Part shown: positions 23,801-30,118 of the stretch, piece by piece | How the letters are laid out: each line of letters begins with the position of its first letter | Numbering within the stretch: the first letter of the stretch is position 1 | Source: a virus | Strand: one strand, 5' to 3' | Length of the DNA: 39,917 bases | IMG/VR virus record: IMGVR_UViG_3300036399_000385 | Coordinates: 1 to 39,917 of that record | Position numbers and translations under genes: made by a program | The notes under the pieces: generated by a model | The model's database searches: none | Told to the model about the DNA's origin: nothing | The model's input: only the letters and a program-made list of their open reading frames with translations

Positions 23801-26525
23801 CAATTTTCTTTTTGCCAAATGAACTTGCATTATCCCACATTTTCATAATTGCTTTGAAACGCCAATCATTTGAGCCGACTTCATTAAATACCGATTGTGG
23901 ATTTGGTTTTTCTTCTTCTCCTCTTGGTATTCTAAATGTAGCTGCTTTTTTACCATTAATTGTTGGCATCCCATGGTCATCAGTTCCAATATCTTTAACA
24001 GTAGTTCTTTTGTTTTTAAACTTACCCATTAAAACGGTATCACCTTTATCAACATCTATAGTAATTACTTCGTTATAAATTGTTTTGTTTAATTTACCGT
24101 ATTCTCTTAATAAGATTGCTGCTATTGAATTTGCTTTGTTTTCAACTTCCGAACCAGTTGCCCCATCTTTTACTGAATCACCAATCAATCCCATTTCATC
24201 TTGCTTTCTATGAACCATTTCATGAGCAATAGTTCTTAAAATATCAGCAGTTAATCTACCTTCAGTTGCTACAAATATTTCTTTAGAATCAACATTATAT
24301 CCACCTAATGAATGGTTTTGTCTTGAAAACTCAGGGTCTTCTACCAATGTAATTTTAGGAGTTTCTTTTAAATTTAATCTTTTGGTTGCATATTCTACAA
24401 AATGATTTACGTTTTCTCTTTTTGATGGAGAAACTGCTTCATTCATTGAACCAACTATTTTATTTAAACTATTTTTTTGTTTGGTTTCTGCATATGATTT
24501 TAACATTTCCAAATATTGTTTTGGATTTGGTTCAAATGTTTGCATTTTTTCCAAAGTTTGTTTTAACAATTCAGTAAATGCACTTGCGTTTTGATTGGTA
24601 TCATTTTCTTCATATAAATTTTCTCCAACAAGTCCTGCACCTAATGCCAAATTTCCCGCTTGTTTATGTCCAGAACCTGCTGCCATAAATACGGATTCTT
24701 TAAAACAATGTTTTCCAAAATCAACTGCCATATGATGTAAAAACCCAAGTGCACCCTCCCCAAATGTAGATGCTGCACCTTTTACAACTTCACCACCTGC
24801 TCCACTTACTCCTTTACCCGCTAAATATGCACTTTTACCTGCCGTAAATGCTCCCGTTAATACAACTGCCGCTGCGGTTATTGCAATATCTTTACCAGTA
24901 GCCCAAAATGCCTTTTTTTGTCTTACTCTTTCACTTTCACTTTGTTTCCATGTTCCATCCCTATCTTTAAACCATCCAAATTCAGGTTTACCACCATTCA
25001 TTGTAGATAATGCTAATGATTTAACACCTCTAACAGTATTTTTTACTTGATGAACTTTTTGTTTTGCAACTTTTAAAGCATAATTTGCTATATTTGCTGG
25101 CATTTTTGCTATAAAATCAGTAGCAGTTTCTGTCCAATTTTTTCTAATTTTAGAATTAGGGTCATGCCCTTCATTGGCAGCTTCTACCTCATCATCATCT
25201 AAAAATGTATTAATAGTATTTCCAATTTCTTTAATTTCTTCTTTAAATTTATCTCCCCATTTTGCAAAGATACCGTTATTATTACCATCATTTTTCTTTT
25301 CAGCTGATGATTTTAATTCATCTCCACTTAACGTTTGTGAAACTTCTGGTTCTGCTCCTTGTGATGGGGATGTTGTAGATTGCCCTTTGGTTGCATCTAC
25401 TTTTCCTTGTTGTGTTTGCCCTTGCTTAACTGGTTGTCCAGGTTCAGATGGTTTTGCCGATTGAGTTGCCGCTTTTCCTTGTTGTGGTAATTTTTTAGGT
25501 TCGTTTGCCGGTGCATCTGCTGGTCCTTTTGCCATTGTAGATGATTTATCAGTACCAACCATTTTAGAAGCTTGAACGTGTGCAGGATGGTCTTTTGCCA
25601 ATCTTAAAGCACTCTTAACTTTAATTTTCTTCTTACTTCCATCTGCCGCAGTATAATCAAACTCTTTATCCATTATAGGATTAGGAGCTTCATTAAAATA
25701 TTTTTTAGTAAATTCATTAAAAACTTCTTCTGCAACAAATCTATCTATTATATGTCCAATTGGGTCATATAAACTTTCATTCTTATACCAATCTGGTTCG
25801 TCCGATGGATGTTCTATTTGGTGTCTTGTTGGCTTTGGTTCAGGTCTTAATGCAGAAGATGGTTCTGTGTTATTTGATTCGTTTGCAGAACCTGTTGGTG
25901 CTCCATTAATATATCCACCTGGAAGATTCAATCCTGTTCCGATTCCTCCTGGAAAACCATCTTCGTTTAATTTGTTTGTTATCATTTTAAAAATATCTGC
26001 ATTGAACTTTGGATATGCTTTTAAGAATCCTTTCTTTTTAGATTCATCATCTCCACTACCTAACCAATTACGAACATCCGTTCCACTAATTGGGTTTGAT
26101 TCGGCAGGAACTGCATATGTATATCCTATCTCATCATATCCATATCCAGTTTTACCTTTATATGGTTTAAAGTATTTACCACTTAATCTACTTTCATCTT
26201 TTTCCCCAACTGCTGCAATATAAGCAGTAGTTTTTCCATCAAAACTTTGTAATATTTCTTTGGGAGCATATGGATTTGATACTTGTATAAACTTATCAGA
26301 TGGAACATTAAACATTTTGGTTGCTATTTCCTTCTTTTCTTTAAAATCAAATGGAGATTTTGGACCAGATGTACTATTAGATGTTGCAATATATACATTA
26401 TCCTTACCAAACTTTTTAGCAAGTTTTAGATAGGATACATAGTGTCCAGCATGAAATGGTTGGAAACGTCCTGAATATACTACAACTAAATCCGTTACTT
26501 CCGGCTTATCTACTTCTAATTTCAT
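20895..26525 (-). CDS. Giant multi-enzyme virion polyprotein candidate
   Basis: 1876 residues, the largest gene here. In order: HxGH nucleotidyltransferase of the NMN-adenylyltransferase type (about 10-175; H25-A-G-H28, I-S-G-T-D-V-R 146-152); a phage module near 240-325; a Gln/Pro/Thr-rich linker (340-400); a glycine-rich, partly hydrophobic region (540-640); a zinc metalloprotease-like domain (H-E-M-V-H, 768-772); a 64-residue tandem repeat (883-1010); a module near 1040-1125 (F-S-N-H-F-F-D-R-V-N-D) known from other phages; an unassigned domain (1207-1465); and a ligase-type nucleotidyltransferase (K1521-T-D-G, E1605, E-G-I-V 1848-1851, K1860). Sites ending N-E, K-E or S-E after a hydrophobic residue mark most borders (188, 271, 279, 696, 819, 882, 946, 1019, 1131, 1206, 1473, 1482). 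This suggests cleavage by the prohead protease and ejection with DNA. That role is inference. Confidence 0.8.
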   Translation of the reverse strand: MKLEVDKPEVTDLVVVYSGRFQPFHAGHYVSYLKLAKKFGKDNVYIATSNSTSGPKSPFDFKEKKEIATKMFNVPSDKFIQVSNPYAPKEILQSFDGKTTAYIAAVGEKDESRLSGKYFKPYKGKTGYGYDEIGYTYAVPAESNPISGTDVRNWLGSGDDESKKKGFLKAYPKFNADIFKMITNKLNEDGFPGGIGTGLNLPGGYINGAPTGSANESNNTEPSSALRPEPKPTRHQIEHPSDEPDWYKNESLYDPIGHIIDRFVAEEVFNEFTKKYFNEAPNPIMDKEFDYTAADGSKKKIKVKSALRLAKDHPAHVQASKMVGTDKSSTMAKGPADAPANEPKKLPQQGKAATQSAKPSEPGQPVKQGQTQQGKVDATKGQSTTSPSQGAEPEVSQTLSGDELKSSAEKKNDGNNNGIFAKWGDKFKEEIKEIGNTINTFLDDDEVEAANEGHDPNSKIRKNWTETATDFIAKMPANIANYALKVAKQKVHQVKNTVRGVKSLALSTMNGGKPEFGWFKDRDGTWKQSESERVRQKKAFWATGKDIAITAAAVVLTGAFTAGKSAYLAGKGVSGAGGEVVKGAASTFGEGALGFLHHMAVDFGKHCFKESVFMAAGSGHKQAGNLALGAGLVGENLYEENDTNQNASAFTELLKQTLEKMQTFEPNPKQYLEMLKSYAETKQKNSLNKIVGSMNEAVSPSKRENVNHFVEYATKRLNLKETPKITLVEDPEFSRQNHSLGGYNVDSKEIFVATEGRLTADILRTIAHEMVHRKQDEMGLIGDSVKDGATGSEVENKANSIAAILLREYGKLNKTIYNEVITIDVDKGDTVLMGKFKNKRTTVKDIGTDDHGMPTINGKKAATFRIPRGEEEKPNPQSVFNEVGSNDWRFKAIMKMWDNASSFGKKKIGAAVCKDPNADRNDIAKELRNFGYRDITDVGDDLGLKEVTTNDWHFKAIMKLYDKSNSFGKKKIGVAVCNDPNASRRDIVVQLRDTDYEEVTDITDKLRLSEYIEKKKLNEKLTQSNLDSVERYADRELEPADIEFSNHFFDRVNDTRNGKEISEPELTGFFKRLTRHKKQFLDFLEKYNQIVVKDDRSNINIPFVKMANKVIAKTVMRKGNFQTTSPTIVNEETPSEIIKDLDKVRNDLIKKVDVLIAKKKKLYSNVDIESPMSADEKQLDKDIQSIFSQIQQIILKKRSLKESLNEGLKWESEVFDKCLHGEVPLSLNIVKKLVDPIVAKSLHITDIDNLSKVAALEGTKKSISTFNKTTKTGKIAQGKGLWTKGGVIVSMTGTVLAQSIHDLWTYPDKQGRRWIEPGAMFGNPNRERDQVYNFAPELKPYKEKYQKEYFDGTTSNAEKAEFIKKYFEAAEKFMLSKKKEFVDRYSNANTLYYESDWNEVVLTNIKIEKILVIPSLVKTKTQIGSWTFDRDDAEDTEKQINQVKQKYKNVEVAKNEADIENFINNNGGQVINESVNKSVISEGGAYGHMSHPFDDMDLTFGDLKNIITGALTGNLELTREKTDGQALAISWKNGRLIAARNKGHLANAGANAMGIEDVASKFGGRGGLTDAYNFAMRDLTAAISGLSEPQRKKIFDEGKCFMNLEVIWPTSVNVIPYGQPLLVFHNTTCYGENGVAVGSNQGAATMLAGMIKQVNADVQSKYTIQGPPVTQLPKNEELGSKQTKYLTQLQKLQFEFQLSNKDGVAEYHQAWWANFIDKSKVKLQKLERDALINRWAFGDKSFRLNTITDKDAQKWAIDNDKVNVAKQQKDNIRPFEEIFLGVGADVLSFMDSVLTANPNAAVASMKQRLKDTADKVRGSGDITKIAKLKQELARLQSIGGLEKIVPNEGIVFIYKGNTYKLTGTFAPLNQILGIFY
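23496..23879 (-). repeat. Tandem 64-residue repeat inside the giant protein
   Basis: Residues 883-946 and 947-1010 are two copies with a constant 64-residue period (W888 and W952 align). Each contains N-D-W-x-F-K-A-I-M-K, S-F-G-K-K-K-I-G and D-P-N-A, and each is preceded by a hydrophobic-x-E|V site (F-N-E|V, L-K-E|V). DNA copies are diverged, so the duplication is old. No known family was recognised. Confidence 0.85.
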
Positions 26526-26528
26526 ATG

Positions 26529-26538
26529 TATAAATATC
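26529..26538 (-). promoter_or_regulatory. Variant of the recurrent element before the giant gene
   Basis: The minus strand reads GATATTTATA, one base off the consensus, only three bases before the giant gene's start. If it is a -7 box the transcript would be leaderless or start inside the gene, so function here is doubtful. Confidence 0.3.
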
Positions 26539-26551
26539 TCAAAATTTAAGA

Positions 26552-26677
26552 TTAGAAAGATTTATATACAAAAGGGTCTCTTTTTTTAAGTTCTTCTAAT
26601 TTTTTCTTAAATCTTTTCTTTCTTTGATAATCTTCGTATAATTTTACGAAAAATGAAATTATAGGTAAATTTTTCAT
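26552..26677 (-). CDS. 41-residue basic small protein
   Basis: From an ATG at 26677 the minus strand encodes 41 residues ending at a TAA at 26552-26554. It begins M-K-N-L-P-I-I-S-F-F-V-K-L-Y-E-D-Y, then a Lys/Arg/Glu helix (R-K-K-R-F-K-K-K-L-E-E-L-K-K-R), and closes D-P-F-V-Y-K-S-F. The ending K-K-R-D-P-F is one I associate with tiny conserved phage proteins. A perfect TATATTTATA element lies 15 bases upstream, and the giant gene starts 26 bases downstream. The function is unknown; size and basic helix could suit a DNA-binding or adaptor peptide. Confidence 0.6.
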   Translation of the reverse strand: MKNLPIISFFVKLYEDYQRKKRFKKKLEELKKRDPFVYKSF

Positions 26678-26692
26678 AATTGTTTGTTTCTG

Positions 26693-26702
26693 TATAAATA
26701 TA
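26693..26702 (-). promoter_or_regulatory. Recurrent TATATTTATA element in the divergent gap
   Basis: An exact minus-strand copy, 15 bases before the 41-residue gene. The same ten bases read TATAAATATA on the plus strand, containing a T4 late-promoter-type TATAAATA 40 bases before the plus-strand operon, so it could serve both directions. The gap 26678-26741 is the only divergent one in the window. Confidence 0.5.
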
Positions 26703-26741
26703 AAAATATTTGATATATATAACTATATAAGTTACATAAAA

Positions 26742-27713
26742 ATGAAGATATTAATTACAGGTGGAGCCGGATATTTAGGTTCTGTTATAGTTGGTAGAAT
26801 GTTACAAGAAGGACATTCCGTTATAGTTTTAGATAAACTACTATTCAATCAAACTTCTTTATTACAATACACTCATCATTCTGAGTTTAAATTTATCTAC
26901 GGAGATGTTCGTAATGAAAAACTATTGGAAAGACTCTGTAATCAAGCAGATGTGATTATTCCATTAGCAGCAATTGTAGGATTTCCCGCTTGTGATGCCG
27001 AACCTCAATTGGCAAAAGAATTAAATTTAATTCAAATTCAAAACATAGTAAAATTTACAAAAGATAAAGGTAAAAAGATTTTATATCCAAACACAAATAG
27101 TGGATATGGAATTGCAGAAGGTGAAACAGAATGTACTGAAAAATCCCCATTAAATCCAATATCTATTTATGGTTCTACTAAAGTTGAAGCAGAAAACTTC
27201 TTAAAAGAACACACAGATGCAATTATTTTTAGATTAGCAACTGTATTTGGAGTATCACCTCGTATGAGAACTGATTTATTGGTAAATGATTTTACTTATA
27301 AAGCAATTACTGATAAATACATTGTAGTATTTGAGAAAAACTTTAAAAGAAACTTTATTCATATAGAAGATGTAGCAAATGCTTTCTTATTTATGTTACA
27401 CAACTACGATGCATACAAAGGTGAAGTATTTAATGTTGGTTTAAGTGATTCGAATTTAAATAAACAACAATTATTGGAAAAAATAAAATTACAAGTTCCA
27501 AAATTCGCAATAGTTTATGATGATTATTACGAAGACCCCGATAAAAGAGATTACATAGTTTCTAATGCCAAAATTGAAGCAACAGGTTGGAAACCAACTT
27601 GGAGTTTGGATGATGGTATTGAACAACTTATAGAAGCATATCAAATGATAGTTCCAAGAATGGGAGCAGAATTTAGAAACGGATTCCCATTAGGTTACGC
27701 AAACAATACATAA
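26742..27713 (+). CDS. NAD-dependent sugar epimerase/dehydratase
   Basis: A 323-residue extended short-chain dehydrogenase acting on nucleotide sugars. G-G-A-G-Y-L-G (7-13) binds the dinucleotide, N-S-G-Y-G (119-123) is the serine region, and Y143-G-S-T-K147 is the catalytic Y-x-x-x-K. Substrate-side blocks include F-R-L-A-T-V-F-G-V-S-P-R-M-R and N-F-I-H-I-E-D-V-A. It is the first gene of the plus-strand operon, with an A/T-rich leader and no Shine-Dalgarno sequence. The overall pattern fits NDP-sugar 4-epimerases or dehydratases; the exact substrate cannot be read. It overall resembles the other two such enzymes here only distantly. Confidence 0.88.
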   Translation: MKILITGGAGYLGSVIVGRMLQEGHSVIVLDKLLFNQTSLLQYTHHSEFKFIYGDVRNEKLLERLCNQADVIIPLAAIVGFPACDAEPQLAKELNLIQIQNIVKFTKDKGKKILYPNTNSGYGIAEGETECTEKSPLNPISIYGSTKVEAENFLKEHTDAIIFRLATVFGVSPRMRTDLLVNDFTYKAITDKYIVVFEKNFKRNFIHIEDVANAFLFMLHNYDAYKGEVFNVGLSDSNLNKQQLLEKIKLQVPKFAIVYDDYYEDPDKRDYIVSNAKIEATGWKPTWSLDDGIEQLIEAYQMIVPRMGAEFRNGFPLGYANNT

Positions 27714-27714
27714 T

Positions 27715-28251
27715 ATGAGTTCAAATTGGAAAGAGTTCGAAGTAACTCCATCAAAAAAATTCGGAAACGAAGTAGAAATATACACTCCATCTATTTACAG
27801 AGAATATAGAGGAGAAATATTTACAACATTTCATTCAGAGGAACATCCTGTAATGTTAAAACTTACACCATATGTTTCAGTACATGGTAGATTTTCAAAA
27901 TCATACAAAGGTGTATTAAGAGGATTACATTACGATACTAAAACTTGGAAATTAGTTCAAGCAGCAGTCGGTGATATATACCTCATTGTTTTGGATGTAA
28001 GAGAAGATTCTCCTACCTATGGAGATTGGGAATCATTCATTATATCTGAACGTAACAGACAACAAGTATTAGTTCCTCCTGGGTTTGCAAATGGTCACTA
28101 TGCACTTACTGATTGTATGTTTCATTATAATTTATTTTATGATGGTCAATATGTAGATGCAAATGAGCAAGGTGTTGTTAAATGGAATGACCCGGAATTT
28201 CAAATGGAATGGCCAACAGATAAACCAATATTACAAAAAAGAGACAGATGA
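27715..28251 (+). CDS. rfbC: dTDP-sugar 3,5-epimerase (RmlC-type)
   Basis: A 178-residue cupin epimerase of the RmlC family, which inverts C3 and C5 of dTDP-4-keto-6-deoxyglucose on the way to rhamnose and related deoxysugars. V-L-R-G-L-H72-Y carries the catalytic His; V-G-D-I-Y-L-I-V-L-D-V-R, V-P-P-G-F-A-N-G-H and V-K-W-N-D-P (Asp159) are the other family blocks. The length is normal. It follows the epimerase gene by one base, and its TGA overlaps the next ATG (ATGA). No RmlA or RmlB is visible, so the substrate may come from the host or from genes outside the window. Confidence 0.85.
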   Translation: MSSNWKEFEVTPSKKFGNEVEIYTPSIYREYRGEIFTTFHSEEHPVMLKLTPYVSVHGRFSKSYKGVLRGLHYDTKTWKLVQAAVGDIYLIVLDVREDSPTYGDWESFIISERNRQQVLVPPGFANGHYALTDCMFHYNLFYDGQYVDANEQGVVKWNDPEFQMEWPTDKPILQKRDR

Positions 28252-28877
28252 TAAAAAACATAGAAAATTTCCCAATTGTTAAGGAATCATTGTGGGATAA
28301 AGATGGATTGATTGATTTTGAAAGAAGAATAGCAGATGCATGGGAAGGTGGTAACATAAGAGGTCCAATACATTTAAGTGGTGGAAATGAAGAACAAATT
28401 ATTGAAATAGGAAAAAGAATTAAATCAACCGATTGGGTATTTAGTACATGGCGTTCTCATTATCACGCATTAGTTAAAGGTGTTGATTCGAAATGGTTAG
28501 AAGATGAAATTCTTGCTGGTAGAAGTATCACTATTGTAAATAAAGAAGAAAAGTTTTATTCATCTGCAATCGTTGGTGGAACAATCTCAATTGCAATGGG
28601 TGTTGCTATGGCAAATAAAAGAAATGGTTCTACAGATAAAGTTTGGTGTTTTGTAGGAGATATGGCATTTGAAACAGGTGCTTTTATGGAAAATTACAAA
28701 TATGCAAAAAACTTTGATTTACCAATTACATTTGTTGTAGAAGATAATGGTGTTTCAACTTATACGCCAACAGTTGAAACTTGGAATGTTAAAAGTGAAA
28801 TTCCAAATGATGTTATTTGGTATGAATACGAAAAAGTTTGGCCTCACTATGGTACTGGAAAATGGGTGGTATTTTAA
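28248..28877 (+). CDS. Thiamine-diphosphate enzyme, alpha (E1-alpha-like) half
   Basis: A 209-residue protein like the alpha subunit of 2-oxoacid dehydrogenase E1 or the N-terminal half of transketolase. R-S-H-Y-H-A-L-V-K-G (69-78) matches the family's substrate-channel His block. G137-D-M-A ... E-D-N167 is the thiamine-diphosphate/Mg motif (G-D-x ... N about 30 residues apart). It is shorter than cellular E1-alpha (about 330-370), so it is a minimal form. The matching beta half is at 33995-34543, five kilobases downstream after four other genes. With sugar enzymes around, it may transfer a two-carbon unit in sugar synthesis; that is inferred. Confidence 0.85.
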   Translation: MIKNIENFPIVKESLWDKDGLIDFERRIADAWEGGNIRGPIHLSGGNEEQIIEIGKRIKSTDWVFSTWRSHYHALVKGVDSKWLEDEILAGRSITIVNKEEKFYSSAIVGGTISIAMGVAMANKRNGSTDKVWCFVGDMAFETGAFMENYKYAKNFDLPITFVVEDNGVSTYTPTVETWNVKSEIPNDVIWYEYEKVWPHYGTGKWVVF

Positions 28878-30118
28878 ATTTAGTTTTTGATAAATGGGAT
28901 ACCGATGGTAAACCGATGGCTAATTTATCAGAGATAAATGAACACATTGGGGGAGAATATATTATTGATTTGCATTTATTATTAAATTTACCGAATCCTT
29001 TAATTTCAATTAATAAATGTAATTTATCAGATGTACAGTTGGGTGAAAACTATTATTATATGATTTCACACAGATGTTCGTTTGAAAGTATGTTCAATTC
29101 GGATGGTTGGGCAATAAATAAAGATGTTGAAGAATGTATTAAAAACAAAAATTTAAAAATTGTATTTTTAAGTGAGCATGAAAGTTATAAAGATTTAAAA
29201 AAATCATTAACAAATCTTATTACATTATTAGATAAAAAACAATTAAATCATAATCAATTTTATATTGTAAATAATAACTCATTATTATATGATTTAAAAA
29301 AAGAATTAAATACAGATATAAATGTTTATAAAATAAATTTTTTATTAGAATCGGTTAGTGATTCTATAACAATAAAAACTGGACAATCTCAAATTGAAAC
29401 TAATAAAAAATTTATATTTTTATGTCAAAATAGAAGACCAAAAAACCATAGATTGGCATTATTAACATTATTAAAAAATAAAAATTTATTAAAAGATGAT
29501 ATTATAGATTGGTCACTAACATATGGTTCAATGAATCAACCTATGTCAGAACTTACAAAATATCAATTTTATATTGATTTTAATAATTTACAATTATTCA
29601 ATGATTACAAAGAAATTTGCTCAAACACAAAATTAAGTTTATATGAAAAAGATGTAGATTGGTGGGAGTCTGAAAATAAATATCATCCTTGGAATCATTT
29701 AGATTTACAAACATTTAACCAAAGTTATATAAATATTACAACGGAATCTCACTTTGATATTGAAGATATACACATAACTGAAAAAACATTTAAACCGTTT
29801 TATTATTTTCAGATGCCTTTATTTTTAGCATCACATCATCATATTAATAAATTAAAGCAAGAACATGATTTATATCTATTTGATGATTTAATAGACCATT
29901 CATATGATAATCAAAAAAATGATAAAGTTAGAATGAATATGGTTGTAGATGAAGTAAATAGATTATCCAATATGAGAAATGATATTGAAAAGTACTATAA
30001 ATCAAACATTGATAAATTAATTCATAATCACAAATATATTAGAGATTTTTATTTAAAAAATGAAACTAATTTATATTTTTTAAATTTAACAAAAACACAA
30101 TCTTTAAATTTAATATGA
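28862..30118 (+). CDS. Glycosyltransferase-like protein with a TEK-type motif
   Basis: 418 residues from the ATG at 28862, which overlaps the upstream gene by 16 bases; an ATG at 28838 in the same frame is less likely. The C-terminal third has I-T-T-E-S-H-F-D and then H-I-T-E-K-T-F-K-P (T306 onward), followed by a hydrophobic strand and D-L-Y-L-F-D-D-L-I-D-H-S-Y-D. This pattern (T-E-S ... T-E-K ... K-P) recalls the nucleotide-sugar domain of GT10 and exostosin-type transferases and recurs in two other genes of this window. F-L-C-Q-N-R-R-P-K-N-H-R marks the start of the fold. Base composition is markedly more AT-rich than the preceding genes. The function as a glycosyltransferase is likely, the substrate unknown. 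Confidence 0.72.
   Translation: MGGILNLVFDKWDTDGKPMANLSEINEHIGGEYIIDLHLLLNLPNPLISINKCNLSDVQLGENYYYMISHRCSFESMFNSDGWAINKDVEECIKNKNLKIVFLSEHESYKDLKKSLTNLITLLDKKQLNHNQFYIVNNNSLLYDLKKELNTDINVYKINFLLESVSDSITIKTGQSQIETNKKFIFLCQNRRPKNHRLALLTLLKNKNLLKDDIIDWSLTYGSMNQPMSELTKYQFYIDFNNLQLFNDYKEICSNTKLSLYEKDVDWWESENKYHPWNHLDLQTFNQSYINITTESHFDIEDIHITEKTFKPFYYFQMPLFLASHHHINKLKQEHDLYLFDDLIDHSYDNQKNDKVRMNMVVDEVNRLSNMRNDIEKYYKSNIDKLIHNHKYIRDFYLKNETNLYFLNLTKTQSLNLI

Noticed and set aside
3697-26702. Reading the recurrent element as plus-strand T4 late promoters (TATAAATA)
   Set aside because: Except at 26693 no plus-strand gene follows, while a minus-strand start lies close downstream every time; the minus orientation explains the placement better.
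28838-28861. Upstream ATG for the first glycosyltransferase-like gene
   Set aside because: It would add eight residues deep inside the preceding coding region; the ATG at 28862 gives the shorter overlap usual here.
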